Shown here one piece after another: positions 12,021-23,135 of a stretch of DNA of 64,000 bases. The translations under genes and the position numbers were made by a program. The notes below the pieces were generated by a model that had not been told where the DNA came from, ran no database searches, and saw only the letters and a list, made by a program, of their open reading frames with translations. Numbering within the stretch: the first letter of the stretch is position 1; each line of letters opens with the position of its first letter. This stretch comes from Anastrepha obliqua (Eukaryota; Arthropoda; Insecta; Diptera; Tephritidae), in NCBI RefSeq assembly GCF_027943255.1, contig NC_072893.1, forward strand, positions 37,532,001 through 37,596,000. Direction: 5' to 3'.

Positions 12021-12408
12021 TTGTTTAAAGCCACTGATAAGAGACCCTCCTTAAAGAACTTTGCATGCGTGACGAATTGTCTTTATCCCATTTTTTTGCT
12101 GCCTGAACTTTGGTGCAAGCCCCTTTTGCGAATTGTGGATTCTCTTCCATTAATGCAACCAGCTTTTCTAATTGCTGTTTGGTACTCACGACTTTCGACC
12201 TGTATAAAATTAACAAAATTAGTATATGTTTATTATTTGGTTACTATAAAAAAATAAATAATAAATTGCATTCGACTCTAAATTCGGTATACAACGAAAA
12301 TTTCGACAGGGTTGCACCACTCATAATACTAAATTGACATTCGATCTTCGACAACCAGCGAATATCGAAGATCGAATCCAACTCATAATAGGGACCATTA
12401 ATTTATTA
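12021..12408 (-). mobile_element. Probable PIF/Harbinger end with Myb/SANT-like ORF
   Basis: A 63-codon minus frame (12216-12025) reads VVSTKQQLEKLVALMEENPQ followed by FAKGACTKVQAAKKWD. This resembles zeste-type Myb/SANT DNA-binding domains, which are the accessory protein of PIF/Harbinger transposons. Upstream of it (12300-12408 on the plus axis) is a hairpin, ATTCGATCTTCGA with its complement at 12365-12377. Two copies of ACTCATAATA flank the hairpin. Reading inward from 12408 the end is GGTCCCTATTATGAGTT. The DDE gene and the other end were not found, so the family call is inference. Confidence 0.45.
12339..12377. repeat. 13-bp inverted repeat (hairpin)
   Basis: ATTCGATCTTCGA at 12339-12351 is perfectly inverted at 12365-12377 around a 13-nt loop. 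It lies in the putative Harbinger-like terminus and could be a transposase-binding or terminal structure. Confidence 0.85.
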
Positions 12409-12489
12409 GCTACGAATGTGCCCTTATATTTATAAACATAAATATTATTCAATATAATAATATAATTTTCTTTAGTATGTACATATATA

Positions 12490-13326
12490 CTGACAGCGTC
12501 AAAAGAAAGTGTACATCACATATTGATAAGGTTTCACTATTTATTTACTTATTTTGTCATTTCAGGTATTTTTTATAAAAACATAAATCATATTACTACA
12601 AGAATTACGATTATATAAATCTAATTTTCGTACTTTGCATAAAATTTATAAGAATCCGCCAAATTTTTACTAAAATTCCAAACTTTTTATTCAGAATTTT
12701 AGAAAAATTCTGAGTATGCAGTTTTATATATCATTGAATTTGGTATGATAAAGTAAAAGTTTCAAGTGTTTCAAAAATTGCATTGATTTTGGACAATTTT
12801 TTATGCTGAAGTTGTGTATGGGTGTTTTCTTACATATTATATAAAAAAAAGTGGAATAAGAGATAAATAAAGGAAATGCATGTAACCGCGTCCGGAAAAA
12901 ATTCTAAAAACTCAGTGTGATTTTTCAGCTACTTGAAACTTGGACTTTATTGCACCAAAATTTAACAAACTATAAATTTGCATACTCGAAATTTTGTATT
13001 AAAAGTTGGAAATTTTGATGAAAATTTGCCGAATTTTAATAAATTTTATTAAAAAAAATAGCAAAATTTAGAGAGCTATAAAATTGCATACTTGAAAATC
13101 TTTAAAAAATTTCATGGAAAGGTCTGAAATAGTCGCGAAGCAGCAGTTTGTGGATTTGTATTCCGTCCGTTAAATTAATAGTGCAAAAAAAGTGTGAAAT
13201 TTTGATGCCTTATAATGTTTTTGTAAGACTATAACTATATTTTCGCATAAAATTAATTAAAATTAAAAAAAAAAATAGTTAAAACTAGTCAATATGTGCT
13301 GTACACTTTCTTCTGGCATTGACTGC
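12490..13326. mobile_element. Long-TIR MITE (Tc1/mariner-like)
   Basis: The left end (about 12490-12526) and right end (about 13290-13326) are inverted copies over some 36 bp. Both carry AAGAAAGTGTACA followed by CACATATTGA. The interior is AT-rich and non-coding. Size about 0.84 kb. A TA-type target is likely but the exact outer base is uncertain. Confidence 0.7.
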
Positions 13327-14584
13327 ATATAAAGGTTTTTTGTGCACTATTTTTTTCCACAATCCAATTATATGAAATTGTAAGTGCAATGTTTTGATGC
13401 TGTATCGCTTTGATGTGTTTCCTGATAACTCTAACTCTAATTTAATAGAAAAATAATAAATAAATTAAAAAAGTGCGTCAAAAACCGTGCTGATTTTTGA
13501 ATTTTTTTTTTTTTGTGGTGCTCTTTTGTATTTTGCCTCGATAGGTTTCTTACATGGAAGGAAACATCCATTCGAATCTAATTTTTTTTTTAATCAACGC
13601 GTTATTATATCTAATAATTCTGCTTAAAAAGTCTGGCATTTTTTGTTAATTTGCACAAAGTTCAAATTACTGTTGAGAATTATATACTTACTGGTAAGAG
13701 AAACAATTAGGTACAACTCGCTTAAAAATCGCTCATCATGCCCATTTTTATACCGCTAAGTGGCTACAAAAACTGTTATATGATCAAAGTTTTACTACCC
13801 TAGGATTTTAGTGCATTGGCACGCGGGCGGAATATTTTAACAAAATTTCTAACAGTATAATCTTCATTATATTATATTTTTAAAAATTTTCAAAACTCAT
13901 GAATTCTTTAGTACCGCCTGGAAACTTTTCACTTTGTTATAAAATCCGGCAGAATACAAGCAAAAATGCTTTACTTTTAATAGATGAATTTTTAATAAGC
14001 TCAAAATTGAAATTAGCCTTGAATTAAAAGAAAAATTAAAGCGGCAGCGGCAGTTGTTTAATATAATAAGTAACGGTTCTGTGCTGTAACGGCATGAAAA
14101 CAATTCTGTATGTATGTAAGTTGGAAATCATCAACTTGCCACAAATGAGAAGACGGATTACAGCAAGTTTTACTTGAATTATTAATTAAGTTTGAATTGC
14201 CAGCGTAAATAAAATTTTATCCTGAAGTTCTTAATGCTGATTAGGAATTTTTTGAAAATAACAAAATAAAATTTAGTTAAGCCAACTTTTTGACAAAATC
14301 TTGAGTATCTCGGTATGCATATGCCAAAATTCTTCACAGCCTCTGCTTTGTGTAGTTAGTTACTTATGCATGCACAGAAGAAGTCTGAAGAAAGCCATTA
14401 TTAAATTTTATTTGTAGTCAAACTTTCATTAAAATCATGATGCGAGTATTATACAGAAGGTATGTAGTTCCATTCCTACTTTTTTGTATTAAAATCAGAT
14501 TATTGACATTTGCCCACATTGGGGCATCGGCATAGAGTTGTGCCAGTAGAATTTTTGGTCGAGAAAGAGTTTTATATTGTAATA
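13327..14584. other. Unassigned AT-rich DNA
   Basis: No frame or repeat end recognised. Confidence 0.4.
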
Positions 14585-14872
14585 GCTACCCGTCGCCCAG
14601 CGTTGCTCAGAGATACTAAAAAACTTAAAATTTGTTATTTTTGCTTTCTGTCACTTAATATATGATTCCAGTGGCTTTTGCGCCCACAATGGTACTTGTT
14701 CTGTTATCGTAGATATAAACCAACAAATGTGACGGTTTTCCAACTCGTGAATATATAACATATAATTGGCCATGTGAAAAAAGGGATTTTCTATTCTATT
14801 GATCTAATCTATAAATTTGCAAGTATTGTCCTTGCGCATTTTTGTCGAAGGATTGCAATTTTTTTGTAATAC
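14585..14872 (-). pseudogene. Helitron 3' end with helicase C-terminus
   Basis: The minus strand encodes AQGQYLQIYRLD, then [20 protein letters not shown]. These are the final PIF1-like helicase motifs of a Helitron Rep-helicase, equivalent to 18930-19050. The strand ends in GGGCGACGGGTAGCTAT near 14585, where active copies end CTAG. So this is a decayed 3' terminus of a minus-strand Helitron; the rest upstream is not recognisable. Confidence 0.75.
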
Positions 14873-15304
14873 AAATGATTCAACTAATGAAATGAGGTCT
14901 ATTGGGTAGAAGTGCGACCGCCATAACCTAGAAACTATTTGCATTTTCCACTAAATTGTTCGGAAGATCTATAATTTTTGTACGCCAATCATATGTGACA
15001 CTTGTGAACTAGCAATGGAGTAAAAAGATAAATTCCTTCACTCAAAGTCATTATTTTTCTGTTTTTCACTGTTTTAATATTAATAGAAAACACACTTTTT
15101 GAAGAGATTGACAAATTTATATCCGAAAATATTGAGTGCAGTACTGAAAGAAAAAAAAAATGTAGTAGAAAATGTTAATGCAACGCAATTCTTCCCAGTT
15201 TAACTTTGAGAAGCGATTTTTTTTTAATTATTTATTTATTATTCCAAAATACTACCCATTAAAATTTAAACAACTACACCTTCCGATTAAATTATGTTTT
15301 AATA
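14873..15304. other. Unassigned; holds second copy of the 3735 repeat
   Basis: About 14950-15040 repeats the TATAATTTTTG...ACGCCAATC...GACACTTGTGAAC block seen at 3735-3830. No coding. Confidence 0.4.
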
Positions 15305-15472
15305 AAGGGTGGTTAAGTTTCAAAGGCCAGTGTTGATTTTGAATGAAATACAATTTTTTACGAAATTATTGTCATTTCTCTTTATTATGATAATATTGGT
15401 ATGGTTCAATTGCATATAAAACAAAATAATATTAATAATTAATAATTTAATAAAAATAATTTAACCACCCTT
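15305..15472. mobile_element. 168-bp MITE of the DD41D mariner family
   Basis: TA (15303-15304) then AAGGGTGGTTAAGTTTCAAA at the left; TTTAACCACCCTT then TA (15473-15474) at the right. About 95 bp at the left match the terminal region of the 23136-24060 element (GTTGATTTTGAAT, TTGTCATTTCTCTTTATTAT). Pure end-to-end deletion derivative with no coding. Confidence 0.85.
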
Positions 15473-15474
15473 TA

Positions 15475-16383
15475 CCTTAAGAAAAACTTTTTTTATCTGC
15501 GTACTCACCTCATTTCATGGAATCAATTTTGTATTGGTTGCCACTCAAAGGCTTTTACATTTGCGCTGCCAATGGAGAAACTGAAAAAAATCACTTTAAT
15601 AAATACATTTATACTAAGTAAATATGGAAATAAATTGAAATAATCACTTTTTGTGTATTCATAATTTTGGGTTGTGCTTTGCTTAGTCATTTTTATTTTA
15701 TGGGAAAGCGTAGCCGGAGTCATCTCACCAGGTGGTGGCTTTACTTTAGATAATAATAAATATTATTTGTATTACCACTTTTTTTGAACCGGCTTAATGA
15801 AAGGCAGTGTGCAGCCATTAACAAAAGTTGCTGAAGGTGGAAATGTTGAAACTTGTCAAGTTGTAATTTCAAAAGGTTAACAATAGTCGGACAAAAACAG
15901 CTAACCCTTCAACGTGCGCTTGTTTGGAAGATTTGACTTTGCATGTGAGTGGCATTGCTACTGCCCTCAGTAGTGAAATACAAAGTATGACAGTTAAGAT
16001 ATGAAGTTATACTTGCCCTAATCACTTTTCATTCGTACCCTTACGAATTCTTCTCACATACACCCTGCTGTAAAATTATAAAAAATATACCAATATTTTT
16101 TTCTCATAAAAATATAGATCAAACAGCAACAGAAAAATTATAATGCAAAGTTTCGAACTCAGTGCAAAATTTAAAAATTGTATTTTAAAATCTATTAAAA
16201 CTTTGCACTTTTCAAAACAATTTTACGATTATTCTATTGACCATGTCAGGCTGTTTCTTCCAAACAAATTCAAGTATGCATGGCAGAAAAAACGTGACAT
16301 CTCAGCAAAAAAATTTCCAGTAATTAACAGTTGTTTGAGGTAACTTGAAACTTACACTAAAATCCATTTGGCTTCAAAATTAA
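15475..16383. other. Unassigned AT-rich DNA
   Basis: Small frames at 15523-15723 and 16143-16343 lack recognisable domains or codon structure. Confidence 0.4.
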
Positions 16384-16719
16384 TCTATATATATAAAAAT
16401 GAAATGATGTTCGTTTGTTCGCATTTTTTTGGGCCGATACGAGGCCAATTTTATTCGTTCTTTTTTCATATTATAGGGATCCACTAGGGGAAGGTTTTTA
16501 GCAAAAAAAAATTTCTTTTAAATATTTTCTTCATATAAAAAAAAGAAAAAATCCAAATATTGTCCAAAACAAAACTTGCTCGATTGTTAGATTAAAGTAA
16601 GTTTCGAATCGACATTCATTTTATGTGTAATTTTATGTGTACAACTTTTTTTGAATTTTTTGTATTTGTATTGTGATACAGAAATGTATTGTATACAGAA
16701 ATTTCAAATGATTCGAATG

Positions 16720-17205
16720 AATTTTTTTTTTATTTTTTTATTTCTTCCATAAAATATTACACCTGTCGTTAGACAATAAGTAATTTGATTTACAAAAAGA
16801 TGGAATGAGAGTGATATTGAAGGGCCAATGCCCCCAAGCTCATTTAGAAGAAATATATACATATTATTTAAAAACAAGTGGTTAACAAACAATGATATAT
16901 ACGATTAGTTGACAATTGATTACAAGGATTTTGCAAGATCTGTTGGTGTTTGACGGTTAAGCCGACTTTGGGTAGATTTTTCTTTATTTGGTAGTCTTCT
17001 CATCATAGGATTTGTATGCGTTAATAGTCTATTTATGTGTCTTCTGCTAGCGCTTTGTATTGTTTCATCAATAGTATCGATGTCAAGGTCGCGATGAATA
17101 TCTGCGTTAGGTATGTACCAAGGTGCATTAGTTAAGGTCCTAAGTATTTATGAAAATAATGTTTCAATTCAATTGAGCAATGCTTTCTTTGACCAATTCT
17201 ATATG
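16720..17205 (-). pseudogene. Jockey-group 3' fragment inside the Helitron
   Basis: On the minus strand about 17145-16925 encodes LRTLTNAPWYIPNADIHRDL, then SRRHINRLLTHTNPMMRRLP, RLNRQTPTDL and a stop. This is the conserved C-terminal tail of Jockey-clade ORF2. A weaker, frameshifted match extends to about 17205. A T run at 16721-16738 is the inverted poly(A) tail. It is a 5'-truncated insertion. Confidence 0.75.
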
Positions 17206-17596
17206 GAAATGAATGCGTTTGCAAACGATGTTTTCGGCTATGAACAAATGTTGGAATCGAATGAAAAAGGAAAGAAACGCGAAATGATAAAAAAAATTCT
17301 TGGAAAATTTAAAATGAATGGTGCTTCATTGGAAAAATTCAAAGGTAATAAGAACATACACAAGATAAAGTTAGAATTCGAATTTTTAGATTTATTTTGT
17401 TTATTTCTCATTTTTTTCAGAAGTACACCACACAACAACTCATTCCAACTCTGATTTTGAAATCCTGTTGGAATTGGTGATCGATAATTTTGTCACTATA
17501 ATGGTCAATGGAAATTTGCGTGTATCAGACCCTGCATATTATTTACCATATCAACTTTTTATGGAACATATGGACCAAATGAACACAAAAAAATAA
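17206..17596 (+). CDS. Unrecognised two-exon ORF, putative Helitron passenger
   Basis: Exon 1 runs open to 17344 (NAFANDVFGYEQMLESNEKG, GKKREMIKKILGKFKM, GASLEKFK). A canonical GTAATAAG donor at 17345 and TTTTTTTCAG acceptor ending at 17420 remove 76 bp. Splicing keeps the frame into exon 2 (17421-17596), which has DFEILLELVIDNFVTIMVNG, DPAYYLPYQLFMEHMDQMN and TAA at 17594-17596. The 5' start is unclear: ATG codons at about 17203 and 17212 are candidates, and it abuts the Jockey fragment. I do not recognise the protein. Hydrophobic-acidic exon 2 has no TE signature. A host gene fragment captured at DNA level, intron included, would fit Helitron behaviour. Chance ORF remains possible. Confidence 0.4.
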
Positions 17597-17839
17597 TTTA
17601 ATTTTGTTTTGATTTTTTGCAACATTTTGGTTTTCAGTTAATACAATAAAAACAATACTGTTTTTTCGTGAACACAAAATTCTAAATTTATTACGTTGTT
17701 TGTTTAGAATTTTTTTAGAAAAAAAGTAAATTTTTTGGTTTTGAGGAAATTTGTTTATTGTTGCTATTTGTGAAAGCGTAGATATTTGTAAGTATTTGAC
17801 TATAATCCTAAAAGTTAATGGAATACCACTATGACACAT

Positions 17840-18300
17840 AGAAAACATTTTTTCAAAGGGGTGTTTTTCGAAAATTATAAAAAAAATTGTTTTCAAAAAT
17901 TTTGAAGAAATAAAGTAAAATAAAAAAATTTCGAAAGCATGAAATTTTTTCAAAACCAAATTTTCCTCAAAAAGATAAAAGAAATTTCTTCGAAGAGGTG
18001 TTTTTCTAAAATTACAAAAAAAAAATTTCAAAAATTTTAAACAAATAAAATAAAATAAAACTTTTTCAAGGGTATGAAATTTTTTCAAAACAAAATTTTC
18101 TGAAAACCAAACAAAATTAAAAAAAAATGGTGTTTTCAAAGTATTTCATATTCCACTATTAATAGAGAATACATTTTTTCGAGGGGGTGTTTTCCAAAGC
18201 GGAAAAAAATCTTTTTTCAAGAACAAAATTTTCTCAAAAACGTTAAATTTAAAAAAAATAGTTTTTTCAAAATATTTAATTGTCAGCAATTATCTGAGAA
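17840..18300 (+). repeat. Degenerate A/T-rich tandem repeat
   Basis: Three to four imperfect units of about 110-150 bp, each with GGTGTTTTTC..AAAATTA..., CATGAAATTTTTTCAAAAC and AAATTTTC.TCAAAA blocks. It lies in the Helitron between the passenger ORF and the helicase. Confidence 0.6.
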
Positions 18301-18305
18301 GAAAT

Positions 18306-19169
18306 TTGTTAGAGCGAAGTGTTTTTCAAAACTTCAAAAAACACTTTTTAACCAAAAAAATAAACCTTTTTTCAAAAACAACAGGAATGATAACATTGCC
18401 TAACAATTTCTGCACTTTTGCACAGTCTAAAGAGGCATTGATACAGAGTGTATTTCCAAACATAGTTCAACATTACAAAAACCGTGATTGACTCAGCGAA
18501 AGAGCAATTTTAGCTGGGAAAAATAAGGACGTCAATGATATAAATTCAGCTATTTTAGATCAAATACCTGGTGACATAGTTGCGTATAAGTCAATGGACA
18601 CTATTACTGATCAAGATGAGGTCGTAAATTATCCAACTGAATTCTTAAACTCACTCGATTTGCCAGGCTTACCACCTCATAATTTACGATTAAAAAATGA
18701 AGCACCGATTATTATGCTGCGCAATAGTAATGTGCCCCGACTTTGCAACGGTACCAGACTCGCTGTGAAGAAGCTAATGGGTAACGTTATCGAAGCAACA
18801 GTTTTGAAAGGGAAGTACAAAGGAGAAGACATTTTGATACCCTGAATTCCACTGATTCCGGCGGATTTACCATTCGATTTCAAACGTTTGCAGTTCCCTA
18901 TTCGCCTTGCCTTCGCTATGAGAATTAATAAGGCGCAAGGACAGTCTCTACAAATGTGCGGTATTAATTTAGAATACCCAATTTTTTCTCATGGACAATT
19001 GTATGTAGCTTGCTCACGAGTTGGCAAACCATCGTCATTATTCACACGAAAGATGAAAAAACCAAAAACGTTGTCTACCAAAAAGTGTTACAATAAAGTT
19101 CGAATGAAATTGTATCAAAGAATTTGCTTTGTTTCGTATTCATTTTATTCTCTTTCAGCAAATCATTGA
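18306..19169 (+). pseudogene. Helitron PIF1-like helicase C-terminal part
   Basis: One reading frame with two in-frame TGA codons (18489-18491 and 18843-18845) and no frameshift. It contains [118 protein letters not shown] (helicase motif near the C-terminus) and [20 protein letters not shown]. The upstream Walker motifs and Rep domain are absent. Loss by nonsense alone suggests a younger copy than the frame-scrambled mariners. Confidence 0.85.
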
Positions 19170-19205
19170 ATTTATCGTCTAGCGAAGCGGGCGCGGGTAC
19201 GCTAG

Positions 19206-19904
19206 TACTACTATAAAATTCAAAAAATTTAAAAGTTTAAATTTTTTGATGAAATTTTCTAAAATTTTTACAAGTTTTGTACAAAGCTTGAAATATTGCG
19301 TTGCATGGTATTTGTTGTAGTATTTTCATAAAACAAAAAAACAAACAATAGTGGTGCATTTATAAATCATTTTGCAGCTTGGTGTATATGATAAGAAAAC
19401 GAATTCATAGTGGTTAGGGTAAGTATGAGAGTCTAAGGAAATATCATCTTCTGCTTGAAAAAATTTCGTTTCAAAAACTGTATTTGTATTATTGTATTAT
19501 ATGTATTTGTCATATTACTTGAGGTCCGCGCAAATTCGGTAAGCGTAATTAGCTAATTATTTTCCTTGCGCTCTGCTACTTTTTGGGCCCATTGCGGCTT
19601 TGTTGTTTGTTACCGAATATTTTCTTAGCCTTCAATTAAAGCCTTTTGAATAATAAGTTTAGAAAGTGAATGCAAGTCTTCCCCAGGCTTGCTGATACGT
19701 TGTAATGCATTTATTGTTTGCAGCTGTAATCATTTTGCACTAAAGAGAGCTCTTTTAGTTCCCAATTGTCGGTCACCATATTAACCACTCAATATTTGAA
19801 CAGGTTATAACAATTGATGATGCAGTACCTACTCGAAGAACTTTTTCATTTTTGTGTTGTGAAAATTTAGGTTTTCGCTCGAGAATATTTTATTTTTTAT
19901 TTAT
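19206..19904. other. Unassigned DNA
   Basis: No gene or repeat ends recognised. Confidence 0.4.
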
Positions 19905-22440
19905 TCATTCATTCATCAATTAAAGTACAACTCAATAAATTACTAATACTAAAGCTTAAATATAATATATGACCAATATGTGGCCATATGAAATATTAAC
20001 CAAAAAGTCGAGTTAGGAAAATGGTCTTATGATAAGATGAATGGAACGTACTGCTGAGTCTAAGGTTACGAGTGGGCCAATTAAAAAGTATTAGTAATGT
20101 GTGGCATTTGGTATGATTCGTGGCTATGAACCCTTATAAACAATACCGATGAAATTTTTCTACGCATTTCTAACCTTGGCAATGCTAACAAAAGGTAGGC
20201 AAACTACAACGTCAACAAAGGGAATGAATGCCAAATCGAATGAGAAGTTTCTGAATTTTCTCGATTCTTATAGATGAACCAATATAGAATGAACCCTAGA
20301 TAATGCTGCAATATTCCAAGTTTGATCTAAAAAGAGAAAAATACAAATTCTTCAGCGCACTTAGATTCTGGAACTCCTTTGAATTCCTTGCTACAAAGCC
20401 AGCATATATCTAGACTTGTCAATCATAAACTTTCGATGTTAATATGACCTTGGGGGTTGCTCTTTTTATAAATTTTTGTGAGGTTGGTGTACCCAACTTG
20501 TAATCGAAATCAATTCAATCAACTTTGTGTCTACTGAAGGACAAATGCTGGTGTTTGCCAGCATTAAGAGAGCACTAAACTTCCAATCTTGTTAAGTCCC
20601 CTTGAAGTCTCATGCAATCAGCCGCGTACTCTAAGCGACTGTAAATTTTCAAGCCGTCTGCATACATCAGACAATGCGATGTCCAAGAAACGTCTGGAAT
20701 ATCATTAAGGGGTTACATACGTCCAGCAGCGGCAAAAAAGCGCTAAACTGTTCCAAGAAGGGATAACAATAGAAATAAATAGAAAAAAAATGGTATGCAT
20801 TGTTCATTAGTACTTAAACTTTACAAAAAAATTTATTTTAATTTTTCTTTACAAAAATTAATATATAAAAAATCACGTGACCCAAAGTACAATGAAAAAA
20901 AAAAAGTTGCTCCACGGTCTGCATCATTTCTCCCTGAAATGTTGACGGATATGTAAAAAGGAAAAGAAAGTCTTATAAAATAAAGTTGTAGTTATAGTCT
21001 GTCGAATCGGATTTTCGATTTCCAAAAAAAGTTTCCGGTATTTAAATAGAAAGTATGCGTTTTACGTCCTAAATGTCAAACTTTAATTATGTTTTTAAAA
21101 TTAAAAAAAATATCAAAAATTCGGCTCCACAGGCTATAGAGAAAAGACTTTCGAATATTTGAAAAAAACCCACATCAAAAAATATTAAAATCTCTATAAG
21201 TTATCATCCAGACCGTGCCGGAAAAAGTAGTTTCGAGCAAAACAAGTTTAAGCTTTCAAGTGCATTTCGCTCGAGGTCTTGTTTTAAAGAACTTAAAATG
21301 AATTTTTAAATTTTGTTCTAAACTTACGTCTAATCTCCCATTCCAGCTTCATATTATATGTCTTCCTGAGCACTAAGCAATTGCTGTTGTTTTTTTCCAG
21401 TCGACGAGATGTTCTGTCTTCTTTTGTTGTTTTCATAGCCTTGACTAAATAAGACACACAACTGTTCGCTTCGAAAGATCAAAACCAACTAATCTCTAAT
21501 TTCATAAACCTTAGCATATACATAGGTGTCTCTATACCTACTTTAGAATAACAAAAGCGCCGACAGGCTGAAAGGCTCCGAAAGTAACGGCCAGCTGCCT
21601 CAAACGAAGGACAGCTACCTGTGCGCATCAAACTCTCGTCGAGCGGTTACATTTTCTACCATAGCTTTGTAACTATGGAAATTTTTACAATCGACTTCCA
21701 CAAAAATATACCTAAAACTATAAGGAATAATAATCTGTAAAAAAAATGATTTTTTGAAAATTTTAGACGTATGTAACCTCTTAACAAATATTAAGAACAA
21801 TACTGGCTACCTTGAGGTACACTGGAAGTAAATTTGATGGTATTCGATTTTATACAGTTTATGGAACCCACTTAAGTAAGCTAGGGTGAAAGCCAATTGA
21901 ATGCGGCTGACTCTACCGAACACCTTAGAAAAGTCGGTGAATGGGATATTGCATTGTTGGCCTGTTTCAAACTGTTTTAAGACAAAATTTGCGAATAAAC
22001 TTAAATTCGTAACAAAGCTGTGCTGATAAGACTGATATGAAATCTGATCTGAAATTCGGAAGAGATTCCAGTCATGAACCAGTTTTTCAAAGAGTTTTGA
22101 TATACCAGAGATTTTGATGATCGAGCGATAATTTTGTACATCCGATTTGCTTGCAGATTTATTTATCAGATGGAATATGTTATCCAATTACGTATCCAGT
22201 GATGTATTAAAGATAATTGTTAACGGTTGAGCTAACGATGTAGCATAGTTTATCATTCATTATAAGGGAACGCCATCTTCTGCAGAAGTTGGGTCATTTC
22301 TCAAAGTCGAAAGGTCCCCTAGTAAATCATTAAATGAGAGCTGTAGGGCTTTAAATGTCTGAGCTGTGAGCTGTTAAAAAAGGTAAAAGTGGTTCAATTT
22401 AATCGATTGTTGTCGGTAGTGCTGAGTTTTGGAAGTTTTA
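19905..22440 (-). mobile_element. CR1/Jockey-group retrotransposon, interrupted
   Basis: Minus strand. From about 22370 down are SFNDLLGDLSTLRN, then SDVQNYRSIIKISGISKLFE, QQCNIPFTDFSKVFGRV and VPQGS near 21825. After the insert at 20709-21780, NDIPDVSWTSHCLMYADGLK continues the same frame (active site YADG, not YADD). C-terminal blocks include LLIRFGIHSLCW. The 3' end is a TTCATTCATTCATC simple repeat (inverted tail) near 19907. Many frameshifts outside the junction; inactive. N-terminal endonuclease not seen. Confidence 0.75.
20709..21780. mobile_element. TTAA-flanked element K2 (G-run TIR)
   Basis: TTAA on both sides (20705-20708 and 21781-21784). The left TIR is GGGGTTACATACGTC; the right is its inverse with one mismatch (GAGG...). 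Length 1072 bp. It sits in the retrotransposon at 19905-22440. On the minus strand about 21440-21320 there is a 50-codon open run with AMKTTKEDRTSRRLEKNN and LRKTYNMKLEWEIRRKF, origin unknown. A G-run beginning and TTAA target fit Kolobok-type elements better than piggyBac, whose TIRs start with CCY; that assignment is inference. Confidence 0.8.
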
Positions 22441-23135
22441 TCAGGTAATTAAAATTTCTACATTACGTACACGACAAAACTCATTATGCAATCCTCTTGA
22501 GACGGCAAGTTAATGAGATAATATTTATGTGTATGTGAATTTAATTAGCAATAAATGTGCATATTTAGCAAATTCGTCCAAGTGAAATAGATCATCCAAA
22601 GAAGTAAGCTGATTTAATCTCAAGCCTGTGCCTCTTAGGATACTAACAGGCTTACCCCCCTCCTTTATACTGCACGTAATGGATTACAAATCGCCAAGTG
22701 CCGCTGCTGCGTATAGCTTCTGGTTTAAATGCAACCCATGCACCGCCGGGAACCCATCAATTGCGCCCTCGTGCATTGGCGCCAATTCCTGGGGCATTAA
22801 TTAATTCTAGGAAATGGAAGAGAACATTTCCGCCACACCATCGCATTGTTTGCACGGCTTCAGGTGATATTATACATAAAATCTCATTAGCTTGCCATCT
22901 CGAGGGGAAAGCACAAGCTCTTTTGTGCCATATCTATGCTTAATTTTGGTTGTTTGTCAATGGCAAATTGTAGACAGCAATTAGTTGAGAAAGCGGTGAA
23001 TTAGTCAGGCTACCGGCGAAGCGTTTTATGATAAAGTGCCCTAATTAATTATTGTAGAATGAGTTCGTTCTGATGAAATACGAAATTTTGGCAATTAATA
23101 TGCTTGTGCTATCAATTGAGTTCCAATTAAATGTA
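22441..23135. other. Unassigned, relatively GC-richer DNA
   Basis: Includes a frame at 22698-22943 with no recognisable domain. No TE signature. Confidence 0.4.

Larger units (their letters stand above)
16384..19205 (+). mobile_element. Helitron, 2.8 kb
   Basis: Starts TCTATATATATAAAAATG after an A (16383). Ends GCGCGGGTACGCTAG at 19205 before a T, with a TAGCG/CGCTA stem just inside, so it has the A|TC...CTAG|T arrangement of Helitrons and no target duplication. It carries a decayed PIF1-like helicase near the 3' end, a Jockey piece, an intron-bearing ORF and an A/T minisatellite. The Rep (HUH) domain was not found, so most of the N-terminal half of the coding region is gone. Confidence 0.8.

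Noticed and set aside
17543..18139. 198-codon minus ORF
   Set aside because: Low-complexity F/K/N-rich translation of the A/T tandem repeat.
20705..21784. K2 as a piggyBac element
   Set aside because: TTAA fits, but the ends start GGGG/GAGG and not CCY, and no piggyBac motif is present.
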